From Lamellibrachia satsuma (Eukaryota > Annelida > Polychaeta > Sabellida > Siboglinidae): DNA of 64,000 bases. The notes beneath the pieces are model-generated. The model worked only from the letters and a program-made list of their open reading frames with translations. It ran no database searches and was not told the origin of the DNA. Of the stretch, positions 61,101 to 64,000 are shown one piece after another. How positions within the stretch are numbered: position 1 is the stretch's first letter; every line of letters begins with the position of its first letter. The position numbers and the translations under genes were made by a program. The stretch spans positions 6,105,536 to 6,169,535 of the forward strand of contig BSQZ01000018.1 of the NCBI GenBank assembly GCA_033239005.1, in the 5' to 3' direction.

Positions 61101-62789
61101 AAGAATTTATACAGCCTGCATATTATGTATTCCTTCTAGACACCTGCATTGTAGGTGTTTAGTTTCAATAGAGGGGTGCAATTTGTTTACAACTATTTTA
61201 AATTTATGAAAATTATTTTTTAGGATATAGCTCTTGGCTTTTCACTAGTCACTGTGTGACATTGGTAATAACATGTTCATGCCTGGACTCGAAATTCAGA
61301 GACGCCATTCTTAAACGACATCATTGTGTCATTTCAAGTTGTTTTCTGACTTTTGATTACTGTTTGCTGGTAGAAAAAGAAAGAAATCCCACCTTTTGTA
61401 TTGTATTAACCAACAATACAATAAATTCATGGGTTTCATGTAGCAGCATGGCACACACCAAATAACCTGCAAATGTTAGAAGACATCCTAGAATTACGCT
61501 ACATTAGTTATAGAGTGCACAGAGAGCCAATTTGCATACCTGTATTGGTTACTTTGTGATTAACACATTCACACATTGTTAGACTATGACTGTGAAACAT
61601 AGACACACATTAAAGGGTTCGTTTTAACTATCCAGATACTGTTTGAGGACTTAGCACTCTGCTTCTGACATCTTGTGATTACCACTAATTGTAATGCACT
61701 TGTTTTACTGTTTAAAACATAACAGAACACTTATCAAAACAGAAACCAGATAATTTTGCCACTTCTTGCTACCATGCGTGGCATTGTATGCATCATGCAC
61801 AACTCAGCATCATCTAAATCTAAACTTGTGCACACATTTGCTTTGATACCCCCTACATCCACCTGATAACCTCCAAAATATTGACTATGTAACTACGTAA
61901 TACGATTACATGTACTCAACCTGCAAATTAGCACATGGTCTAAATGCACATTTAAGGGACTCTGAAATACTAATAAAAAGGAATATCCTACAAAGTCTTC
62001 CGGCAGCCAAGTTATTTATTCAGCAGGATGTAAATTTTTAAATGTCTTCCGCTCACCGACTTTCTTCTCTTGCAGCGCCCCCTGCTGTGCAAGCTTGACA
62101 GCATGGATACAAGCGAAGGACACATCGTAACCGAGCATGTGGCAGTAGACAATTCGCGTGAGACTCTCCTGCTTCTGAACCTGATGTGAAATGATGCAAC
62201 CCATCTATAAACCTATTCCTATAACTGACTAATTTATCAGTCAGTAAGCATGTTCTTTCGCGGACATCCTCAAACAATTTTATAAAAATGTACAAATATT
62301 TATGCTTCACATGTCACATGCACAGCTATCATCAGCAGTGAGTTTTAAAAGGTAAGATAGACATTTGCGAGCTATTTAAGATTAGTGAGGCTGGAGGAGT
62401 GCTAAGTAAATCTGAATGAGCATGCTATCATCAAGCGACATTGTTTAAGTGTGACCCTCAGTTTAATCATGAGTTCAAGCAGAAGCAACGTTTTTAAGTA
62501 AACTGGAAAACAAAAAACTCCTTGGATGGATTGACGTTATGGTGTATTGGTATTGAAAATGGTGTTTACTTCTCAAGAAACGTTTGGTATTCTTTCTGAA
62601 AAATTATGTATATATTTCAATTTGAGAAACTTATTATTTTGCCAAGTTACCTACAACTTATCAAAGTTGTACACACAGCAATGAACACACAACTGGGATG
62701 TCAACCCCTTCACTCACCGCGGTCAAGCTGGCTTTGGACAGTCTCTGTCTCTGCTGTGACAGCTCCTTGGCGACCAACTGTTCTTCTTC
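39461..62789 (-). CDS. AP4E1: AP-4 complex subunit epsilon (AP4E1), 20 exons, 5' end outside window
   Basis: This is the large epsilon subunit of the AP-4 adaptor complex (with beta4, mu4 and sigma4), which packs cargo such as ATG9 into vesicles at the trans-Golgi network. I joined 20 exons by eye. All borders are phase-consistent and the peptide follows human AP4E1 in order: EEEQLVAKEL, YCHMLGYDVSF, YLVCAMLLHETHEF, DLKSTNVLEVC, EMVRKKAVLCL, YDYHSVPAPWL, AAKCVGRFL, TLELLYRM, VLGEYSHLL, SLSFLDDYV, VKVWGKDG. The joined coding length is about 846 codons. The human protein is about 1137 residues, so roughly 55 residues are missing at the N-terminus (beyond the right edge) and about 240 at the C-terminus. 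The sequence so far covers the alpha-solenoid trunk and a Ser-rich linker. AP-1 gamma is excluded by the epsilon-specific linker motif WGKDG. Introns carry five minisatellites and several transposons. Confidence 0.93.
40224..40319 (-). CDS. AP4E1: AP4E1 exon e19 (linker motif)
   Basis: 96 bp, phase 0 to phase 0. The acceptor is GTTCGTCAG and the donor GTACGA. It encodes GVLEDTDVSKHDERQQLTAA and ends LFGSLTDTFSSE. It resembles the human stretch SKEEKEKQLLASSLFVGLG. Confidence 0.8.
40405..40480 (-). repeat. tRNA-like SINE head
   Basis: On the minus strand, AGCAGTGGTCTAATGGTTAG resembles an A box and AGGTCATGGACTC resembles a worn B box, as in a degenerate tRNA-derived SINE. Too damaged for a functional tRNA. 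Confidence 0.4.
40600..41870 (-). pseudogene. CR1/Jockey-type LINE reverse transcriptase remnant
   Basis: Minus-strand frames contain WKEANIIPLFKKG and ENYRPVSLTSIICKLLERL (41614-41844), IYLDFQKAFDKVP (near 41490) and LKFTDDTKVFR (near 41215, catalytic motif FTDD for FADD). They are in order but in different frames with stops. It lies in the AP4E1 intron between e18 and e19. Confidence 0.88.
41971..42232. mobile_element. Long inverted-repeat MITE around (TA)n
   Basis: CCATCCACTCTGCAAAAAAT and GATTCTCATAGGTCCATAAT on the left are mirrored on the right (ATTATGGACCTATGAGAATC, then CTTGCAAAGTGGATGG). The centre is two (TA)n tracts. The right end falls about 60 bp from exon e18. Confidence 0.82.
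42294..42405 (-). CDS. AP4E1: AP4E1 exon e18 (linker motif)
   Basis: 112 bp, phase 2 to phase 0. The acceptor is GCTGTTTCAG and the donor GTAATA. It encodes ESGLQVARVKVWGKDGLLKT, then DIPKMHTNIETCHFKQD. It matches the conserved linker motif LEGIKKLWGKEGYLPKK of human AP4E1, which separates it from other adaptins. Confidence 0.8.
42617..43082. repeat. 38-bp minisatellite, about 12 copies
   Basis: In the intron between e17 and e18. The unit is AGTAGCACAGTATTTACAGG plus GAAAGTGTGAATAGCATC. Copies diverge and shorten towards 43080. Confidence 0.95.
43088..43255. repeat. Dispersed repeat copy (TTAACAGTTTGTCC family)
   Basis: Shares the core AATTTAACAGTTTGTCC, then GATGATTTCA-like and GCACAAATGAGCTA motifs, with 56180-56270 and, reversed, with 58535-58600. 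An old element of unknown class. Confidence 0.6.
43379..44125. repeat. 35-bp minisatellite, about 21 copies
   Basis: In the same AP4E1 intron as the 38-bp array. The unit is CAGTCTGGCACTCTAACCCC plus AGTCTTCTCACTCCA. On the plus strand each unit contains TCTTCTCACTCCACAG, a good 3' splice-site mimic, antisense to the gene. Confidence 0.96.
44339..44510 (-). CDS. AP4E1: AP4E1 exon e17 (Ser-rich linker)
   Basis: 172 bp, phase 1 to phase 2. The acceptor is TTTTTCAG and the donor GTAAGT. It encodes RASVGLHHAPYQDTGSG and a Ser/Pro-rich tail with SSSMSVSSSDSRWTAS. Low-complexity linker of this kind is expected here. The frame and the strong splice sites are the evidence; there is no residue-level similarity. 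Confidence 0.72.
44941..45893. mobile_element. 953-bp TIR DNA element, non-autonomous
   Basis: The ends AGTAGGGGAAGGCGGTGTTA (plus GTTGAGCCA) and TGGCTCAACTAACACTGCCT (plus TCCCCCACT) are inverted over 29 bp with two mismatches. Further GGCTCAACTAAC motifs occur inside, near 45125 and 45848. No transposase frame. It lies in the AP4E1 intron, 32 bp from exon e16. I saw no clean target duplication. Confidence 0.85.
45926..46037 (-). CDS. AP4E1: AP4E1 exon e16
   Basis: 112 bp, phase 0 to phase 1. The acceptor is TTGTTACAG and the donor GTGGGT. It encodes LDLSLSFLDDYVSESLEMGA, then TPYLPLG; human has SLSFLDGFVAEGLSQGAAPY. This marks the end of the trunk and start of the linker. Confidence 0.9.
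46780..46866 (-). CDS. AP4E1: AP4E1 exon e15
   Basis: 87 bp, phase 0 to phase 0. The acceptor is TGTCTAG and the donor GTTCGG, which is weak. It encodes AVRELGRLAEVSQTMRDALK and ends at PRDDVNDTH. The spacing to SLSF in the next exon equals that in human, which supports the weak donor. Confidence 0.78.
46929..46982. repeat. 14-bp tandem repeat, about 4 copies
   Basis: The unit is TTGGATGTGTTATT, near the intron between e14 and e15. Confidence 0.9.
47055..47193. repeat. 21-bp minisatellite, about 6.5 copies
   Basis: The unit is AATGAATAGACATGACAATAT. In the GC-AG intron between e14 and e15. Confidence 0.94.
47509..47724 (-). CDS. AP4E1: AP4E1 exon e14, with a GC donor
   Basis: 216 bp, phase 0 to phase 0. 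It encodes VLGEYSHLLTSPDTNQIV, LWILSALKKLSHQVAAS and ends at SLQVRQ. The only donor that continues the protein is CAG followed by GCAAGT, the consensus of the rare GC-AG introns. The acceptor CGATTACCAG merges directly into a 48-copy minisatellite. Confidence 0.92.
47731..49507. repeat. 37-bp minisatellite, 48 copies, abutting exon e14
   Basis: The unit is ATCGGTAGTACAGTGAGGGA plus GACAAATGGAGACAACA. The first copy runs directly into the acceptor of exon e14. Open in several minus-strand frames (false frames of up to 513 codons). Copies near the exon carry CAGTCAGG and GAAAACA variants; far copies carry ATCAGTAGT. Confidence 0.97.
49743..50730. repeat. 38-bp minisatellite, 26 copies
   Basis: The unit is GCCTAAACACACTAGGGAGA plus GAGGTAAACAATGCACCG. 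It shares the e13-e14 intron with the 37-bp array but is unrelated to it in sequence. Confidence 0.97.
50975..51078 (-). CDS. AP4E1: AP4E1 exon e13
   Basis: 104 bp, phase 1 to phase 0. The acceptor is ATGTTGCAG and the donor GTGAGT. It encodes ETADCDVRKEAMKAYWGLL, then SRPMIQIAVW. It joins directly to VLGEYSHLL in the next exon, as human SWVLGEYSYLL does. Confidence 0.9.
51110..51190. repeat. CR1-like 3' fragment
   Basis: Resembles the sequence at about 40745-40860: ATCTACAGATTG and TGCTAGCAGCA on one strand match the other copy's TTGCTAGCAG and CAATCTGTAGATAATTTGTT. It sits directly before a SINE-like sequence. Confidence 0.6.
51206..51475 (+). repeat. tRNA-derived SINE
   Basis: The head GGGGAGCGGTAGCATAGCAG has an A-box (TAGCATAGCAGT), followed 40 bp on by a B-box, GGTTCAAATCC. 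The tail holds TGTATAAATGAGTACCTGGC, a stretch common in invertebrate SINE bodies. It lies upstream of exon e13 in its intron. Confidence 0.7.
51858..51970 (-). CDS. AP4E1: AP4E1 exon e12
   Basis: 113 bp, phase 2 to phase 1. The acceptor is CCTTGTAG and the donor GTCAGA. It encodes LQENVSSCIATMNKILLLQ and ends at GSRLINILQ; human has FIQTMNAVFSVGG in this segment. Confidence 0.85.
52061..52181. repeat. (GT)n(GCGT)n microsatellite
   Basis: GT and GCGT runs ending at the left target duplication of the hAT-like element. Confidence 0.94.
52190..53161. mobile_element. Non-autonomous hAT-like transposon, 972 bp
   Basis: The ends CAGGGCTGGGGT and ACCCCAGCCCTG-type termini are inverted, with the perfect 8-bp duplication GTGCACAT on each side (52182-52189 and 53162-53169). 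Subterminal AATTCCAATTC repeats occur at both ends. No transposase frame. It is inserted in the AP4E1 intron about 18 bp past the donor of exon e11. Confidence 0.9.
53193..53332 (-). CDS. AP4E1: AP4E1 exon e11
   Basis: 140 bp, phase 0 to phase 2. The acceptor is CCTGTTTCAG and the donor GTAGAG. It encodes TLELLYRMANSTNVQVISD, then MDIIHKVIDITC. A 972-bp hAT-like element begins about 20 bp past the donor. Confidence 0.94.
53637..53746 (-). CDS. AP4E1: AP4E1 exon e10
   Basis: 110 bp, phase 1 to phase 0. The acceptor is TATTGCAG and the donor GTGGGA. It encodes LKALASLVQVNP, then HQQTVLDCLSHAHQTVRVK. I chose the GTGGGA donor over an earlier GTGAAG because it makes the junction the same length as in human (IIKRETLELL). 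Confidence 0.88.
54127..54249 (-). CDS. AP4E1: AP4E1 exon e9
   Basis: 123 bp, phase 1 to phase 1. The acceptor is GTTCCAG and the donor GTGAGC. It encodes VIYECMQTITSIYPHP, then LAAKCVGRFLSANNINLRY; human has KCIGKFVLSPKINLKY. Confidence 0.93.
54622..54639 (-). CDS. AP4E1: AP4E1 exon e8, candidate 18-nt microexon
   Basis: Exons e7 (ending in phase 1) and e9 (starting in phase 1) leave a gap of about six residues against the human protein. Inside the intron, an 18-nt stretch flanked by TTTGCCAG and GTAATG fits in phase 1 to phase 1. With the codons split at its borders it supplies ATFENTT before VIYECMQT, comparable to human NHNVTY before AILFECVHT. The placement is inferred from reading frame and alignment only. 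Confidence 0.6.
55107..55180 (-). CDS. AP4E1: AP4E1 exon e7 (short)
   Basis: 74 bp, phase 2 to phase 1. The acceptor is CTGTTTCAG and the donor GTGATC. It encodes TSHQIYPILKDVLQQTEP and ends at SHKMGL; human has TSELMYDVLDESLRRAEL here. Confidence 0.85.
55705..56102. mobile_element. 398-bp TIR element
   Basis: TAAAGTGAAACCAACGGCAT and, inverted, GTTGCTTTTGGTTTCACTTTA-type ends match over about 37 bp with a few mismatches (TGGGCCTTTGCA versus TGCAAAGGCCCC). In the AP4E1 intron between e6 and e7. Confidence 0.7.
56378..56544 (-). CDS. AP4E1: AP4E1 exon e6
   Basis: 167 bp, phase 0 to phase 2. The acceptor is TCATCCCAG and the donor GTAAGT. It encodes TDPTQYIDIVPGLTNLLSQ and the adaptin signature YDYHSVPAPWL. 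A 26-bp minisatellite starts only about 30 bp upstream of its acceptor. Confidence 0.94.
56577..58525. repeat. 26-bp minisatellite, about 75 copies
   Basis: The unit is TAGCTCTAGCATCCACTACG plus ACATGC. It fills most of the intron between e5 and e6 and begins about 33 bp from exon e6. Variants (CATGG, ATGAC, GTATCC, ATCCC) recur in blocks: about 400-550 bp around 57180-57360 reappears near 57830-57980. Confidence 0.97.
58530..59810. other. AP4E1 intron, unique part
   Basis: Holds a reversed copy of the dispersed repeat also seen at 43.1 and 56.2 kb (58540-58600 and GGAGGGACCTTAA near 58815). Nothing else recognised. Confidence 0.5.
59811..59970 (-). CDS. AP4E1: AP4E1 exon e5
   Basis: 160 bp, phase 2 to phase 0. 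The acceptor is CATGATAG and the donor GTGAAT. It encodes EMVRKKAVLCLQYMIRKVP, then RRALGDRDPSVVWASLHGY. This is the repeated adaptin helix with the RKKA and DRD motifs. Confidence 0.94.
60395..60516 (-). CDS. AP4E1: AP4E1 exon e4
   Basis: 122 bp, phase 0 to phase 2, donor GTGAGT. It encodes DLKSTNVLEVCTALTAITQ and ends at LSHPK; human has DLQSTNLVEVCMALTVVSQ at this place. Confidence 0.93.
60840..60930. repeat. Tandem duplication, two copies
   Basis: CATAACCTCACTGATACTTC plus CATTGTTGGCCATA-type unit of about 42 bp occurs twice, in the intron between e3 and e4. Confidence 0.85.
61393..61466 (-). CDS. AP4E1: AP4E1 exon e3 (short)
   Basis: 74 bp, phase 1 to phase 0. The acceptor is ACATTTGCAG and the donor GTGGGA. 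It encodes YLVCAMLLHETHEF then IVLLVNTIQK, aligning residue for residue with the human stretch between the LEKRVG and DLQSTN motifs. The exon is too short to stand out as an open frame and was found from its expected place. Confidence 0.9.
62057..62180 (-). CDS. AP4E1: AP4E1 exon e2
   Basis: 124 bp, phase 0 to phase 1. The acceptor is TTCACATCAG and the donor GTGAGC. It encodes RIVYCHMLGYDVSF followed by HAVKLAQQGALQEKKV, the most conserved helix pair of gamma and epsilon adaptins. Confidence 0.95.
62718..62789 (-). CDS. AP4E1: AP4E1 exon e1 (first one visible)
   Basis: 72 bp, starts and ends in phase 0. The acceptor is TTGTGACAG and the donor GTGAGT. It encodes EEEQLVAKELSQQRQR and then LSKASLTA, matching the start of the adaptin trunk of human epsilon (EEEKLIQQEL). 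The exon carrying the initiator Met must lie upstream, beyond position 64000 or unrecognised in 62.8-64.0 kb. Confidence 0.88.
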
Positions 62790-62939
62790 CTGTCACAACA
62801 TATTTATCAACATAGTGACTGGCACTACTATAATGCTTGACATGTTACTCTGAGTCATAATCACAGAGACAGATAGATCTGGATAATTACTCAGCAAAGT
62901 CCTACTAGGATATTGCCTTGTGGGTTTATTTCAGAGTGT

Positions 62940-63200
62940 CCTTCCCTAGAGCTAGCGAGTCCGCATGCAGATTTTTTTATTTCCCTGCATGGGATCTTTA
63001 ACTTCCCCTGGCATAAACAGGCAGACTGGACCAACAGTTTTTAGTGACTAAAAACTGTTGGTCCCATCTAAGTGCCTCTTCAGAAAGGCACAGGCAAAGT
63101 GGGGTGAAAAAAATTGCCCAGGTTTAAAAATGGCAGCTCATGGATTTTAACCTGATACCTTGACTGATAATGATGCTTTACCATGCATCCACTGCATGTT
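62940..63200 (-). repeat. SINE-like element with embedded perfect palindrome
   Basis: On the minus strand, TGGATGCATGGTAAAGCATC and later ATCAGGTTAAAATCCATGAG look like worn tRNA A and B boxes. The body contains a 37-bp palindrome at 63028-63064. Confidence 0.5.
63028..63064. repeat. 37-bp near-perfect palindrome
   Basis: GGACCAACAGTTTTTAGT, a single G, then ACTAAAAACTGTTGGTCC. Both arms of 18 bp match completely. Confidence 0.95.
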
Positions 63201-63581
63201 ATATAGGGGCCATTCCACGGTCACTTGCATTAACATTTTTACCATAATTGTTTCTTTTAAGCTGCTGTAGTTTTAATAATTATACATTGTAAATGTATAA
63301 TTGATCCATGAACTAGTAGTATATTGTATATTGGCTGTCATAAAATATATACACTTGATAATATAAGTGATATTAAAATTTTTTAGTATGTCCACTTTGT
63401 CGTGGAAATTTAACATTACAAATAGAAATAACAGAATGAAGAGAAATTTCATCTTTCCTTAAATTATGTTCTTCTGTATGATTATTGATACGTCAGATAT
63501 GTTTCAAATTTGGTAGTAGGTGCTCATGTAAACTGTAAAAAAAAGGTCAGATTCTCTGACAGGTTGAGCATGCATGGTACT

Positions 63582-63722
63582 GGTAGGTGGAAAGTTGGTG
63601 TGCATGGTACTGGTAGGGAGATACTTGGTGTGCATGGTACTGGTAGGGGGATACTTGGTGTGCATGGTACTGGTAGGGGGATACTTGGTGTGCATGGTAC
63701 TGGTAGGGGTATACTTGGTGTG
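63582..63722. repeat. 30-bp minisatellite, about 5 copies
   Basis: The unit is GTGTGCATGGTACTGGTAGG plus GGGATACTTG. Confidence 0.94.
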
Positions 63723-64000
63723 CCTAGATTTTGAATATTGAAACAGACTAAGATCAACACTGAAAATGTGTTCAAAATTAACAAGGTACAAAATTCTCAA
63801 GGTTCGCAATGACCAGGGCACAACATTACCAGGACATGAATTGACGGCATGAAACCCTAAAAATAGTGGGAGGTTTGATCCCAATTTATAAAATAGGTGG
63901 GAGATAGAGAGACCCATGTCACACACCCCTCGTAAGTGGGAGGTTGGCACCCAAAACAGGTGGGAGATGGGCGGTTGAGATTTCTGCCACACCCCCTCAA

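Overview
The window looks like a gene-poor, repeat-choked piece of an animal nuclear genome. Spliceosomal introns with GT-AG borders, a metazoan-type AP-4 epsilon gene, LINEs, SINEs, hAT-like elements and a very high load of minisatellites and dinucleotide runs all point to a metazoan. I would guess a lophotrochozoan such as a mollusc, but that guess rests on general repeat style and not on a diagnostic gene.

Two protein-coding genes can be reconstructed by following splice sites; both are on the minus strand. (1) Positions 62789 down to about 39450 hold most of AP4E1, the epsilon subunit of the AP-4 adaptor complex: 20 exons with consistent phases, starting just inside the adaptin trunk and running into the linker. 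The 5' exon(s) lie beyond the right edge, and no exons for the C-terminal ear were recognised. (2) Positions 24759 down to 11978 hold a six-exon gene for a secreted or surface-anchored, cysteine-rich protein of about 650 residues. It has a signal peptide, a CEFP start to the mature chain and a hydrophobic C-terminus, and it resembles the uncharacterised animal family whose domains are catalogued as DUF7042 to DUF7045. A possible non-coding first exon lies at 29.5-29.9 kb.

Layout: 1-2680, a 25-bp satellite with a 375-bp higher-order period; 2705-6393, a giant inverted repeat with about 1.06-kb arms that carry mirrored 30-bp minisatellites; 6.4-11.9 kb, non-genic DNA with 15-bp and 31-bp arrays; 12-24.8 kb, gene 2, whose introns hold trinucleotide arrays, a 27-bp array, a 1.36-kb hAT-like element, a decayed LINE embedded in (TA)n, and a 40-bp array that copies an exon's splice donor; 25-39 kb, intergenic DNA with 33-, 24-, 18- and 40-bp arrays, a long (GCC)n run and small TIR elements; 39.4-62.8 kb, AP4E1, whose introns hold 38-, 35-, 37-, 38- and 26-bp arrays, a second hAT-like element, other TIR elements, a CR1-like fragment and SINE-like sequences.

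The two genes are unrelated in function (vesicle coat at the trans-Golgi; secreted or surface protein). The dominant biology is the repeats. Nearly every locus has its own private minisatellite unit, several begin within tens of bases of exon borders, and one has multiplied a splice site. Most long open frames in the window are by-products of these arrays, whose units lack stop codons in one or more frames.
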